Source: Methylotenera sp. (GTDB lineage: Bacteria; Pseudomonadota; Gammaproteobacteria; Burkholderiales; Methylophilaceae). From it: a stretch of DNA of 64,000 nucleotides. The first letter of the stretch is position 1. Each line of letters starts with the position of its first letter. Made by a program: the position numbers and the translations under genes. Under the pieces are notes generated by a model, which was given only the letters and a program-made list of their open reading frames with translations, was not told where the DNA came from and did no database searches. The DNA is taken from NCBI GenBank assembly GCA_013141075.1, contig JABFRQ010000005.1:434001-498000 (forward strand). The letters are read 5' to 3'. Positions 54,431-63,957 of this stretch are shown here, one piece after another.

Positions 54431-54706
54431 ATGAATATTGCAAATATGAAGCTAGAGCGTGAAGATCTGTATAGTTTTTGTGACCTTCTTCCTGAGCCCG
54501 TTATGGCTCGTCCAGTAGTAATTGCTGGGAGAGAGCGTGGCTTAACATTAGCTCTTGAGTATCAGGGGCAACGAGTAGAGTTAACTGAAGGCGGTAAACC
54601 CTTGAAGTTTACGACAGTAGATGCAGTTATGTTTGAATTGGATGGCACACCTAATCTCGATACTAATAATATTAGGTTCGACATGGATAATTACTGGAAG
54701 AACTAA
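54431..54706 (+). CDS. Small protein of unknown function
   Basis: 91 residues, acidic, no membrane or signal segment: SFCDLLPEPVMARPVVIAGRERGLTLALEYQGQRVELTEGGKPLKFTTVDAVMFELDG. Ribosome site AAAGGAAAC about 6 bases ahead. Starts 20 bases after the AbiEii-like gene, so probably same transcript. I do not recognise a family. The beta-rich, VDA...L pattern is like small plasmid-borne proteins found with conjugation genes, but nothing functional can be said. Confidence 0.6.
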   Translation: MNIANMKLEREDLYSFCDLLPEPVMARPVVIAGRERGLTLALEYQGQRVELTEGGKPLKFTTVDAVMFELDGTPNLDTNNIRFDMDNYWKN

Positions 54707-54825
54707 CTTAAGGTGGCCGCGTTTGTATAATCCATACAGCGCAATCTTGTGGTCACGGCAGTATTATTTACTGCATTACAGGCAGATGAGCTAACGTAAA
54801 AAATAATCAATAATAAGGATCGCAA

Positions 54826-56781
54826 ATGCAAATTAGCAAAATACAAATAAAAAACTTTCGCTTACTACAAGATGCGACCTTGGACGTGAAAAAAGGGCTA
54901 TCGCTTTTGATCGGAAAAAACAATAGTGGAAAAACCTCACTGATAGTTGCTTTCCAAAAATTTTTCCAAGATAGTAAATTTACTTTAGATGACTTCCCTT
55001 TATGCCAACGTCAAAAAATTCTTAATATTACTGAAGCAACTAAAGATAGCGATTTAGCAATCCAAATGATTGTTGAAATTAAGTATGACGAAGTAGATGA
55101 TCTAAGTTATTTATCAGAATTTATACTGGATTTAGATCCATTAATAAAAACTGTAAACCTTCTGTTTGAGTGTGGGGTTGATAAACCAAGGCTTTTAAAA
55201 AGTGTTTCAGGAAAAGCTGATCCAGACAAGGAAAGATACATTTCAAAACATATTACTGAATACACAAGAAACAAATTATATGTTTTTCAAAATGAATCTG
55301 ATCTAGATTGGGTTGATAGAAGTAATCTAGTTGAAAAAAGTTTAAATGCCCTTAAAGATGTTATAAATTTACAAATAATTCACGCAAAACGAAATGTTTC
55401 TAGTTCTGAGGAGTCTGCTAGAGATAAGCAAGCTTTGTCGTATTTGACAACTAAATTCTATAACGATAACGAAAAGTCTTCAGAAGGTTTGTTTTCACCG
55501 ATCAATCAAAAAATGATTGATATGGATATTGAGTTAGATACACAGTATGCGAATGTATTTGATGGTTTTTTAAAAAATGCCAAAGATTTTTTGAATTTAA
55601 AAAATCTCAAAGTTATATCTAACCTTAAATCTCAGGAACTGATTTCACACTCGTCTCAAGTTGTATATGGAGGAGACGGACATGTATTACCTGAGCATCT
55701 AAATGGTCTAGGCTTTATGAATATTCTATATTTGCTCTTAGATATAGAGATAAAAAAATACAACATTGAGAATGAAAATAAGTCGATTAACCTATTGTTC
55801 ATTGAAGAGCCTGAGGCACACACCCACCCACAAATGCAATATGTCTTTGCTCGAGAAATTAAAAAAATTAAAGAGACTATTAATTTACAAACGTTAATTA
55901 CAACGCATTCTTCCCATATAGTTTCTCAGTGTAATTTTGAAGATGTTAGGTATTTAACAGAAGTAAATGGTGCAAATGTCAAAATAAAAAATTTTCATGA
56001 CGAATTGAAAGTTGCTTACACAGACTCAGACCATTTTAAATTTTTAGTTCAATATTTAACCCTTGAGTCTTCAGAATTATTTTTTGCAGACAAAATAATT
56101 TTTATTGAAGGAACAACAGAAAAGATTTTACTTCCCTATTTTATTAGCCTATTTGATAAAGCACTTCCTGAAGGCTCAATTAGATTGTCATCACAGAATA
56201 TCTCAATGATTGAAGTGGGGGCTAATGCTAGAGTATTTGCACCATTTCTTGAGTTTCTTGGGATTAAAACATTAATAATTACAGACATTGATACAACAAA
56301 AAAAATTACAGAAATAAAAGATGGTGAAACAACAATTATATATCCAGCACATCCAGTTAGTGATTCAGATCACACTAGTAATTACACCCTTAAACACTTT
56401 TATTCAGCTCCTGAAATAAGCAAACCAGAATTTTCAGGTTGGTTTAATCAGTTAAAGAGTAATGAATTGTTTAAGGAAGGTGAGAACATAAAAGTTGCCT
56501 ATCAAATTGAAGATCAAGGCTATCACGCAAGAAGTTTTGAAGATGCATTCTTGCATATAAATAGGGAAAAAATAAAGCTGATCGCTGATAAATTGGAAGG
56601 TTTACAGAACGTAAAACTCTTAAACGATGATACTTTGGATACTTATCAATTAAATTCAAAAATACTAAAAAACAAGTCTGCTTTTGCTTCTTCTTTGTTG
56701 TATCAAGCTTTGACGAGGGATGACATCGAGTTTGATATGCCTCTGTATATTCAGGAGGCTTTGGCATGGCTACAGAAATGA
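54826..56781 (+). CDS. gajA: Gabija-like OLD-family ATPase-nuclease GajA
   Basis: 651 residues. N-terminal SMC-like ATPase: ISKIQIKNFRLLQDATLDVKKGLSLLIGKNNSGKTSL (Walker A), LLFIEEPEAHTHPQMQ (Walker B), LITTHSSHIVSQCNF. C-terminal TOPRIM: KIIFIEGTTEKILLPYFI (catalytic Glu), IEVGANARVFAPFLEFLGIKTLIITDIDTTKK (DxD). Overlaps the UvrD-like gene by 16 bases, the Gabija arrangement. The complex nicks phage DNA when NTPs are depleted. Lone OLD nucleases exist, but the coupled helicase makes Gabija most likely. Codon use is markedly AT-rich. Confidence 0.85.
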   Translation: MQISKIQIKNFRLLQDATLDVKKGLSLLIGKNNSGKTSLIVAFQKFFQDSKFTLDDFPLCQRQKILNITEATKDSDLAIQMIVEIKYDEVDDLSYLSEFILDLDPLIKTVNLLFECGVDKPRLLKSVSGKADPDKERYISKHITEYTRNKLYVFQNESDLDWVDRSNLVEKSLNALKDVINLQIIHAKRNVSSSEESARDKQALSYLTTKFYNDNEKSSEGLFSPINQKMIDMDIELDTQYANVFDGFLKNAKDFLNLKNLKVISNLKSQELISHSSQVVYGGDGHVLPEHLNGLGFMNILYLLLDIEIKKYNIENENKSINLLFIEEPEAHTHPQMQYVFAREIKKIKETINLQTLITTHSSHIVSQCNFEDVRYLTEVNGANVKIKNFHDELKVAYTDSDHFKFLVQYLTLESSELFFADKIIFIEGTTEKILLPYFISLFDKALPEGSIRLSSQNISMIEVGANARVFAPFLEFLGIKTLIITDIDTTKKITEIKDGETTIIYPAHPVSDSDHTSNYTLKHFYSAPEISKPEFSGWFNQLKSNELFKEGENIKVAYQIEDQGYHARSFEDAFLHINREKIKLIADKLEGLQNVKLLNDDTLDTYQLNSKILKNKSAFASSLLYQALTRDDIEFDMPLYIQEALAWLQK

Positions 56782-58769
56782 TGGCATTAGATAAAATAAA
56801 GGATTGCTTATCAAATGGTCATGACTTTGTGCTACAAGGGGGAGCAGGTTGTGGTAAAACCGAAACATTGAAACAGTTGATTGATTACATATCAACAGAA
56901 TATCCTTATAAAAAAATTGCTTGTATTACCCACACAAACAAGGCCGCAGATGAGATTAGCTCTAGAGTTGAGGGGGGGCATGTCGTTAGCACTATCCACT
57001 CTTTTTTAAATGGTTTAATCAAAGATTATAAAAAAAACATTCATCAGGTTATCTATGAGCTTTTCAAAGTTAACTCTATGGTGAGGCTTGAGCTAGAGGC
57101 TTATGCCGATGAAAAAGAGCAGAGGACTAAAGAGCACGATAAATATAAAAAGGTATATGAAAAATATTCGGCTAGATATTACATAGTTTTTGGTAACCGA
57201 ACAGAAAAAGTTGAAGGTAAAAAACTTTATGACACTAATCCAGTGGAATTTAATCGAATACTTAATGAGAAAATCTTAGAAATTAACAATAAAATCAAAT
57301 TAGAAATAGAACAAAAAGGATTTAAGTCGATTGAATACAATGAGACTCGCTTTAATGACTTTAAGAAACTCACTTTTGGGCATGATGGCTTATTAGATAT
57401 TGCTGCACTACTTTTTGATGAGTTCAAGCTTTTAGGGAAAATTCTGAATGACAAGTTTGATTATATTTTTATTGATGAGTATCAGGACACACATGAAAAA
57501 ATTGTAGATATATTTTTAACAAAATTACCATTGCATAATAAGCCTGTTATTGGACTTTTTGGGGATTCTATGCAATCCATCTATGGAGATGGCATAGGCA
57601 ATGTTAATCATTTTGTTGGAAATGGAGTACTAAAAAGAATTGATAAAGAGGATAACTTTAGATGTTCCCCCCAAGTAATTAAATTCATAAATACTCTTCG
57701 AAATGATGGTTTGAATCAAGCCCTAGCGTTAAAAACTATGGAGTCAGCAGATACAAGGGAAGGAACAGTTGAGTTTAACTATTCAATCCATGACAATAAA
57801 CCTAATGCGTGGAGCTCAGATGTAGAAAAAGAAGCATATACAAGCGCACTTAATACATTAATTGAGCTGTCTGCTTTTGAAGGTGAAGCGAAAATACTGT
57901 TGTTGAGTAATAAAGCGGTTGCTGTAAAAGCTGGTTTTCCTAATTTATACAAAGTTTTTTCTGATAGGTATTTAGAGCCAAAAGAAGAGTTTACAAAAAT
58001 ATTAACAAGACTTCAGCTGCTAGACTTATTTGAAATATGCAATGCTTACGAAGCTAAAAACTACAACTTCGTTCTTTCAAAACTAAAAAAATCTGGGCTC
58101 TCAATTAAGACGCTAGCTGATAAAGAAAATATTAGCGCTAGCCTTCAGTCTATTATAAGTTCCAATAAAGGTGCAGTGGATACAGTTGAGAATGCATTTG
58201 CATTGAAGCTGTTGAAGAGGTCAGAAACATTTTCGGAATATAAAAATAGAGCTGAAAAATATCTAGAACTAATAAATTCTGATGGCGAGTATTTGGTGTT
58301 TGAAGCAGACTATCTGAATGATGGTCACACACTGCCGAAAATGCAGAAAAAGAAACCAGAGATTGATGAGGATACTTTTAGAGACCAAGAGCGCAATCTG
58401 AAGCAAAAGCAATTTTTCGAAGCCCTTTTTTCAGATAAAGTTACCTTTTTAGAAGTCCTAAACTATTTTAAATATGAAGATGAGCAAACGCCTTATATAA
58501 CAATGCATAAGACTAAAGGTACTGGAATCGATAATGTACTGGTGGTTCTTGATGAGTATTTTTGGAATGAATACGATTTTTGTGCAGCTTTTAATCAAAA
58601 TGAAGAAAATCTTTTAAAAAAAGAAAAAAACTTACAATTGATTTACGTGGCATGCTCAAGAGCTAAATTTAATCTAAGATGTGTAAGATTAGTATCCTCT
58701 GATGAGGAGGCTATATTTGCAAAAGCTTTTGAGCATCATCACTTTAAAAAGGTAAATATAGAAAATTAA
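56766..58769 (+). CDS. gajB: Gabija-like UvrD/PcrA-type helicase GajB
   Basis: 667 residues, SF1A: HDFVLQGGAGCGKTETLKQLI (Walker A/motif I), ACITHTNKAADEI (Ia), DYIFIDEYQDTHEKI (II, DEYQD), VIGLFGDSMQSIY (III), ITMHKTKGTGIDNVLVVLDEY (V), LIYVACSRAKFNLRCV (VI). Longer than the ~500-residue reference GajB. The additional length lies in a charged coiled-coil-like insert (about 100-190) between Ia and II. Start lies within the gajA end, AGGAGG 7 bases before. Confidence 0.82.
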   Translation: MATEMMALDKIKDCLSNGHDFVLQGGAGCGKTETLKQLIDYISTEYPYKKIACITHTNKAADEISSRVEGGHVVSTIHSFLNGLIKDYKKNIHQVIYELFKVNSMVRLELEAYADEKEQRTKEHDKYKKVYEKYSARYYIVFGNRTEKVEGKKLYDTNPVEFNRILNEKILEINNKIKLEIEQKGFKSIEYNETRFNDFKKLTFGHDGLLDIAALLFDEFKLLGKILNDKFDYIFIDEYQDTHEKIVDIFLTKLPLHNKPVIGLFGDSMQSIYGDGIGNVNHFVGNGVLKRIDKEDNFRCSPQVIKFINTLRNDGLNQALALKTMESADTREGTVEFNYSIHDNKPNAWSSDVEKEAYTSALNTLIELSAFEGEAKILLLSNKAVAVKAGFPNLYKVFSDRYLEPKEEFTKILTRLQLLDLFEICNAYEAKNYNFVLSKLKKSGLSIKTLADKENISASLQSIISSNKGAVDTVENAFALKLLKRSETFSEYKNRAEKYLELINSDGEYLVFEADYLNDGHTLPKMQKKKPEIDEDTFRDQERNLKQKQFFEALFSDKVTFLEVLNYFKYEDEQTPYITMHKTKGTGIDNVLVVLDEYFWNEYDFCAAFNQNEENLLKKEKNLQLIYVACSRAKFNLRCVRLVSSDEEAIFAKAFEHHHFKKVNIEN

Positions 58770-58903
58770 AAAATTTGAGGTAGCAATAATATAGTTCAAC
58801 AAAAGTTCAACGGCATAGTTGCGCAACGATTGTTTATAGTAATGTGATGAAACATAACTCATTGTATAATGACGTATTGGTTCTCATAGTGACGCAACAA
58901 TAA

Positions 58904-58952
58904 GGACTCATAATCCGTTGGTGCTGTGTTCGACTCACAGGGGGGCCACCAT
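58904..58952 (+). repeat. attR core, right direct repeat of the genomic island
   Basis: Exact repeat of the tRNA 3' half (8982-9030). No 5' half of the tRNA precedes, so it is not a functional tRNA. It is followed by a diverged terminator and a stub of an integrase gene. Confidence 0.93.
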
Positions 58953-58958
58953 AAAATC

Positions 58959-58992
58959 AATGGGTTAGCGTAACAGCTAACCCATTTTTTTA
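58959..58992. terminator. Terminator beside attR
   Basis: AATGGGTTAGC / GCTAACCCATT hairpin with a T run, a diverged copy of the terminator at 9037-9064. Confidence 0.75.
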
Positions 58993-59000
58993 TTAAAAGT

Positions 59001-59078
59001 TCAACCGAGATTTAATCTAGCCAACGGATTTAGTTGGCGCGTTTCTTGAAGATGCTCAGGTGATAGATGTGCGTAAAG
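59001..59078 (-). pseudogene. Stub of a second integrase gene
   Basis: Encodes LYAHLSPEHLQETRQLNPLARLNLG-stop, nearly the same as the last 26 residues of the intact integrase (RYAHLSPEHLQETLQLNPLARLNLG), beginning at the nucleophile Tyr. DNA differs at many third positions, so it belonged to a separate, related island that lies or lay to the right. Confidence 0.88.
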
Positions 59079-59221
59079 CTGCCGTGCAGAATGGGCTTTA
59101 TAGAACTCAGGCTGGATTCAAAAAAGAGGATCAAAGGTTGACTTCAATAAAAAACCTAACCCCGCTGCGCGGAAAAATTGGATGGGTTGACATACTACCA
59201 GTTTCCATGTAAATTTACTTA

Positions 59222-60217
59222 ATGACGAGAGACATGGAAATACAAGACCTGCCAGAAGATGCTATTCGGCAGTATATAGACTCAAGGCAAAGCTTTACCG
59301 CTTACGATCGGGCTAAAGTACGTGCGCTCGCTTATCGCGGTGGCATGGTGTGGAAGACAGTAAAAGGTCGTGACTACCTTGTAAGAACCACCACAAAGTC
59401 GGCTCAAACAAGCCTTGGTGTTCGATCGGAAGCCACTGAAGCCATCTATCTAAAATTTACCGAAGGTAAAGCTGCCACAACAGAATCTGCACGAGGCTTA
59501 AAAGTCACTTTAGAGCGCCACCAGCGCCTTAATCGCGCTTTAAGGATAGGCAGGACACCCAACATCATAATCGACGTTCTGGCGGCCTTGGAGTCGGCTG
59601 GCATGACCGATTATTTCACTGTCGTTGGCACAAATGCACTATACGCCTATGAAACTGCCGCAAGCGCGCGCATTGAAGAAGGTTTACTTGCCACACGTGA
59701 TTTTGATTTGCTTTGGGATAACCGTAAGAAATTAAGCTTATTCTTGCAAGAAGGCCCTTTGATTGATGGAATGATTGGGTTGCTCAAAAAAATTGACCGT
59801 TCTTTTGTTATTCGTGAAGACCAAAAATATACAGCAATAAACAAAAACGGTTATGAAGTGGACTTCATCAGGCGCAATAGTGATGTTAATCCAGCTAGAT
59901 TTAGTGCGCTGGATGATGATTTTTGGGTGGTGAAAGCACGCAATGCAGATTGGTTGCTAAGTGCGCCTAAGTTCAAAGAAATGGTGGTTGGCGTGAACGG
60001 CCAGATGGCTTACATGAACACCGTTGACCCGCGCGCCTTTGCGCTATTCAAGCTTTGGATGGCAGAACAAAATGATCGCGAATACGGTAAACGACTTCGT
60101 GATGCTGCCCAGGCTAAAGCGGTGGTCAGCTTGATTAACGAGCGTTTGCCGCAATTTAGCTTTGATGAGATTAAGATTTTTCCAGCGAGTTTGGTTGAGA
60201 AAGTTGAGGCTCTTTAG
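59222..60217 (+). CDS. GSU2403-type nucleotidyltransferase-fold protein
   Basis: 331 residues. MTDYFTVVGTNALYAYETAASARIEEGLLATRDFDLLWDNR holds a GTNALYAYE-like variant of the NTase G-[ST] motif and DFDLLWD as DxD; VDFIRRN is a possible third acidic site. I connect it to the NTP_transf_8 (GSU2403) family of unknown substrate. An alternative start at codon 5 (ATG 59234) has the sequence MEIQDLP. It lies next to an integrase stub and outside the att-bounded island, so it is probably residual cargo of the older island, perhaps of a toxin type. Confidence 0.65.
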   Translation: MTRDMEIQDLPEDAIRQYIDSRQSFTAYDRAKVRALAYRGGMVWKTVKGRDYLVRTTTKSAQTSLGVRSEATEAIYLKFTEGKAATTESARGLKVTLERHQRLNRALRIGRTPNIIIDVLAALESAGMTDYFTVVGTNALYAYETAASARIEEGLLATRDFDLLWDNRKKLSLFLQEGPLIDGMIGLLKKIDRSFVIREDQKYTAINKNGYEVDFIRRNSDVNPARFSALDDDFWVVKARNADWLLSAPKFKEMVVGVNGQMAYMNTVDPRAFALFKLWMAEQNDREYGKRLRDAAQAKAVVSLINERLPQFSFDEIKIFPASLVEKVEAL

Positions 60218-60691
60218 AATTAGGAATTTTAATTACGTTACTGTAACAATATTAAGCAAAACGGCTTATTAACTCATCACAAACTGTCTCAATCAGACCA
60301 TTGTAATTTTTAGCCATCAATGCTGGCAGCAATGCGACCAGCATTGAATTGCTAATTTCTTTTATGTTGCCATCCCCTAAATTTTTCATTGCAAAAGACC
60401 TTGCCCGTGCTTGGCGTGATTTTGCGCTCATAGCTTCCAAGCTTAATGGTCGACTTGGAAGCCGCGCAGCCGAAGCAAACAAACAACGAGAACCCATTTT
60501 TCAACCTTCAAGCGTACGCCTCATGGAACCCCCTAACAAGTTAATAACGTATCATCAACTTGCCCTTCCACAAAATCGGGGCTAGCGCATTTTTAGACTA
60601 GTGTAAAACTAAAACGCCCAGTCAGGAATTATTCCCGTGAGAAAGTTACCTCTATCCTATAGTATATGCAATCTAAAAAAGATTACGCTTA
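60218..60691. other. Gap without a confident gene
   Basis: About 470 bases. Two opposing frames (60252-60497 minus, 81 codons; 60349-60585 plus, 78 codons) overlap each other, lack recognisable families and clear ribosome sites; neither is called. At 60625-60636 a dyad GGAATTATTCCC lies 56 bases before the sensor-kinase start; similar sites occur at 63697 and 63836. Confidence 0.4.
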
Positions 60692-62050
60692 ATGAGCCTA
60701 CAACTTAAACTTAATTTGGTGATTACCTGCTTGCTACTTGCGTTGTTAAGTGCAAGCACTTTTTTTATTGTTGAAAATGCAAGAGAAGATGTACGTGCCG
60801 AAGTTAACTCAACTGCAAATCTTGCATTGCATTTATTAGATGCAGAAATATTGCACTACTCATCAGATTTCGGCTGGATAAATAGTGGTGATGGTTATTC
60901 GATTTTTAGGTTACAAAGTTTAAATAATATCAGGCATCTAAAAATAGATTTTTACGATATTCACGGCAAGTTACGTGAAACTAACCGTAAAAACTCACAG
61001 AAAATAGAAACCAATGTACCACCTGCATGGTTCACCAAGATTATGGGGCTGTCTAATCTTGATATGCAAAAACAATCAAGAAATATCATTTTAAATGGGC
61101 GTTATGTGGGGGAGTTGATTGTAACGCCTGACCCAAGTTATGAAATCGCCGAAGTTTGGGATGATACGATTGGACTCCTTGGCATGGTGGTACTGTTTTT
61201 TGTGTTAATCAATATGCTGGTTTATTTTTTGGTGAAATACACCTTTAGCCCAGTGGATAAAATTAAATACGCTTTAACTCAAATTGAATTAGGAAACTTT
61301 AACAGCAGGTTACCCAACTTTAAGCAGATTGAGCTGCATGAAATTGGCCAGAAATTTAACTTTATGGCTGAGACTTTGCAAAGCACCACGCAAAATAATC
61401 ACAGGCTTACTCAGCAGATTATTCGCTTGCAGGAAGATGAACGTAAACACTTGGCGCGCGATATTCATGATGAAATCGGTCAATATTTAACGGCTATCAA
61501 TGTTGATGCTAGCGCGATACTTAATGGAAAAAAACTGTCTTCTGCTAAAGAAAGTGCGCTTGCCATTAGCCAAATCACCCGTCAAATGATGGACGTGGTA
61601 CGCCATATTTTGCAGCGTTTAAGACCTCGAGCCTTAGACGAGTTGGGGCTTGGTTTGGCTTTAAGTGAGCTTACCCATCATTGGCGTCAGCGTTACAGAA
61701 GTGTTAGCTTAGTACAAAGCATTGCAAGCGATTTGGGTGAGGTAGACGAAGCGGTGTCAATTACCATTTATCGAGTAGCGCAGGAATGTTTGACCAATAT
61801 TGCTAAACACGCCAATGCTAATCGCGTGACCGTTAGCGTGAAACAAGATGAGCAGTCAATAACTTTGTTTATTGAAGATAACGGCGTGGGATTTGACCCA
61901 ACTATTCCTGCGCGGGGCTTTGGTCTAGCGGGTATGAAAGAACGTGTTCAAGGGTTAATGGGCGAAATGAAGGTTGAATCATCATTAAATCAAGGGGCTA
62001 AAATGACAGTGGTATTACCTAAACAAGTGATGATAGAGAGTGTTATTTGA
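60692..62050 (+). CDS. NarX/UhpB-type sensor histidine kinase
   Basis: 452 residues. Membrane helices at ~5-25 (LNLVITCLLLALLSASTFFIV) and ~163-187 (TIGLLGMVVLFFVLINMLVYFLVKY) enclose a ~135-residue periplasmic sensor. HAMP linker (~187-240), HisKA_3 with RLQEDERKHLARDIHDEIGQYLTAIN (phospho-His ~258), then HATPase_c: ECLTNIAKHANANRVTVSV (N box), IEDNGVGFDP (G1), GFGLAGMKERVQGL (G2). Signal unknown. Overlaps the regulator reading frame; both form one two-component operon. Confidence 0.92.
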   Translation: MSLQLKLNLVITCLLLALLSASTFFIVENAREDVRAEVNSTANLALHLLDAEILHYSSDFGWINSGDGYSIFRLQSLNNIRHLKIDFYDIHGKLRETNRKNSQKIETNVPPAWFTKIMGLSNLDMQKQSRNIILNGRYVGELIVTPDPSYEIAEVWDDTIGLLGMVVLFFVLINMLVYFLVKYTFSPVDKIKYALTQIELGNFNSRLPNFKQIELHEIGQKFNFMAETLQSTTQNNHRLTQQIIRLQEDERKHLARDIHDEIGQYLTAINVDASAILNGKKLSSAKESALAISQITRQMMDVVRHILQRLRPRALDELGLGLALSELTHHWRQRYRSVSLVQSIASDLGEVDEAVSITIYRVAQECLTNIAKHANANRVTVSVKQDEQSITLFIEDNGVGFDPTIPARGFGLAGMKERVQGLMGEMKVESSLNQGAKMTVVLPKQVMIESVI

Positions 62051-62052
62051 AA

Positions 62053-62688
62053 ATGAGCATAAAACTGTTACTGGTTGATGATCACGCTGTTGTTAGATCA
62101 GGCTTGCGGCGACTATTAGAACTGAATAACCGTATAGGCATTATTATTGAAGCAGATTCTGGTGAGCAAGCCTACCAGTACTATGGAGAGCACAAGCCTG
62201 ACATTGTTGTGATGGATATTTCCATGCCTGGCATGGGAGGTTTAGAGGCATCAAGGCGTATTATTAAACGCTACCCATCAGCAAAAATTATCATTTTTTC
62301 TATGCATGAAACAGCCTCTTTTGCGGCCCAAGCACTTAAATCTGGTGTTAAAGGATATGTTGCCAAAAATGGCCCAGCAGAAGACTTAGCGCGCGCGGTG
62401 ATAGAGGTTGCCAATGGAAAAACCTACTTGAGCGCTGAAGTCGCGCAAAAAATCGCATTAGAAACACTATCAGGTCAAGGCGACCCTATACATTTACTTT
62501 CTGGAAGAGAGTTTGAGGTATTTAGATTGTTAGCAGGAGGTAAAACTGTAGAAGACGTTGCCGAGATGCTTAAAATCAGTCAAAAAACTGTAGCGAATTA
62601 CTATACCAGTATTAAGCAAAAATTAGGGGTAACAAGCCCAATTGATATGGTGCGTTTTGCTATGCGCCATGGGTTAGTAGATGGTTAG
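62053..62688 (+). CDS. NarL/FixJ-family response regulator
   Basis: 211 residues from ATG 62053; a TTG at 62047 overlapping the kinase stop is an alternative. Receiver domain IKLLLVDDHAVVRSGLRRLLE, IVVMDISMPGMGGLEA (phospho-Asp ~54), KSGVKGYVAKNG (Lys). C-terminal LuxR-type HTH LLSGREFEVFRLLAGGKTVEDVAEMLKISQKTVANYYTSIKQKLGV. Cognate of the preceding kinase. GGAATTWWTCCC palindromes around the operon are possible target sites. Confidence 0.93.
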   Translation: MSIKLLLVDDHAVVRSGLRRLLELNNRIGIIIEADSGEQAYQYYGEHKPDIVVMDISMPGMGGLEASRRIIKRYPSAKIIIFSMHETASFAAQALKSGVKGYVAKNGPAEDLARAVIEVANGKTYLSAEVAQKIALETLSGQGDPIHLLSGREFEVFRLLAGGKTVEDVAEMLKISQKTVANYYTSIKQKLGVTSPIDMVRFAMRHGLVDG

Positions 62689-62737
62689 TTTTAAGACAAT
62701 CTTATGTTAAGTTAAAACGGTTTTTACAAGGAAGTAT

Positions 62738-63562
62738 ATGAAAAGAAAATTATTAAACAGTATGTTAGTTGCATTGATGGCGTTTGCTTCTTGTGAGAGC
62801 ATTGCTGGTTTTGAAGAAGGTAAAGCCGCATTTATGGCGCGAGATTTCACAACTGCACTGAAAGAGTTCAAGCCTTTGGCAGATAAAGGCGATAAGCAGT
62901 CACAACACATCATGGGCATGATGTACGACGAAGGCCAAGGTGTAAAACAAGATTACGCTGCAGCGGCGGAGTGGTATAAAAAAGCAGCTTCGCAAGGCAA
63001 TCAGGATTCGCAGTACAACTTAGGCGTGATGTATGCGCAGGCGCAAGGTGTAAAGCAAGATGATGTGGAATCATTCAAGTGGTTCGAAAAAGCTGCTAAG
63101 CAAGGGCATATATTGTCTCAATTTGCACTTGGTCGGCTCTATACGGTTGGGCGTGGCACGAAGCCAGATGGAAAATTAGCTTGTGATTGGTATCGTAAGG
63201 CAGCAGAGCAAAATCACTATAAGGCGCAACTGGCGTTAGGTAAAAATTATTTAGATGGAAACGGTATTAAAAAAGATGTAGTGCTGGCAGAAAGTTGGAT
63301 TCGTAAATCTGCTGAGCAAGGTCACCACAAAGCGGAATATGAATTAGGCATGCTATACCGCGATGGCATCGCAGTGAAAAAAGATGCGAAAGAAGCTTAT
63401 ATGTGGTTTGAGCTTGCAGGCAAGCAAAACCATGAAGGTGCTAAACTAGCAGCAGACACGCTGGCTAAAACCATGAAGGCAGAAGATATTGCCGCGGCTA
63501 AATTAGCCGCGAGCAACTGGCATGCAAAGTTGCCTGCTGATGCTAAACCAGTCGCGCATTAG
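62738..63562 (+). CDS. Sel1-repeat (TPR-like) secreted protein
   Basis: 274 residues. Signal-peptide-like start (LLNSMLVALMAFASCESIAGFEEG); a lipobox-like Cys is not well placed, so probably periplasmic. About five Sel1 repeats of 36 residues each with A..W..KAA.QG...Q..LG..Y..G.GV..D pattern, from ~50 to ~255. Such solenoids mediate protein contacts. 50 bases after the response regulator, and ended by a strong terminator, so maybe part of the same transcript. Partner unknown. Confidence 0.88.
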   Translation: MKRKLLNSMLVALMAFASCESIAGFEEGKAAFMARDFTTALKEFKPLADKGDKQSQHIMGMMYDEGQGVKQDYAAAAEWYKKAASQGNQDSQYNLGVMYAQAQGVKQDDVESFKWFEKAAKQGHILSQFALGRLYTVGRGTKPDGKLACDWYRKAAEQNHYKAQLALGKNYLDGNGIKKDVVLAESWIRKSAEQGHHKAEYELGMLYRDGIAVKKDAKEAYMWFELAGKQNHEGAKLAADTLAKTMKAEDIAAAKLAASNWHAKLPADAKPVAH

Positions 63563-63576
63563 GTATGTGAAAAAAT

Positions 63577-63606
63577 AGCCACGCAAATTGCTTTGCGTGG
63601 CTTTGA
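63577..63606 (+). terminator. Intrinsic terminator after the Sel1 gene
   Basis: AGCCACGCAAA / TTTGCGTGGCT stem, TTGC loop, short T tract. Strong 11-bp stem. Confidence 0.85.
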
Positions 63607-63957
63607 ACTTATTGCTAGTTAACTTTGGAGATTAACTAGGTGTAATTTTAGCCGCTCATAGTTGGGCTGATAAGGGAACGATTCACCAAATTGCTAGGAA
63701 TTTATCCCAAGCTTGTTGTTAGTTAAAAAGCAACATCAATTAAATCTGCTTTAAGTCACAGCAAAAGCGAGCCTTGGACCATTGAAAATAGTTAAGCTGG
63801 ACTACTCCGTGTAGCCAATATCCCAGTACAAATCGGGAATTTATCCCTAAATTAAAATCTGTCTTTAGCGTGTAATAGAGCCACTTAATAAATCTAGCCA
63901 CGTATTTATTTTTTTTAATACGGTTAAACATTGGGCTAAAAAATTTCAGGGGCTGCT
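63607..63957. other. Leader region with two GGAATTTATCCC sites
   Basis: 350 bases; no gene is supported (a 63-codon frame on the minus strand looks random). GGAATTTATCCC is present at 63697-63708 and 63836-63847, 139 bases apart, upstream of the next gene. Possible response-regulator sites. Confidence 0.4.

Noticed and set aside
60252-60585. Two opposing small frames in the gap before the sensor kinase
   Set aside because: They overlap each other, have no recognised domain and no convincing start signals.
63740-63931. 63-codon minus-strand frame near the right end
   Set aside because: Composition looks random and it covers one of the palindromic sites; no ribosome site.
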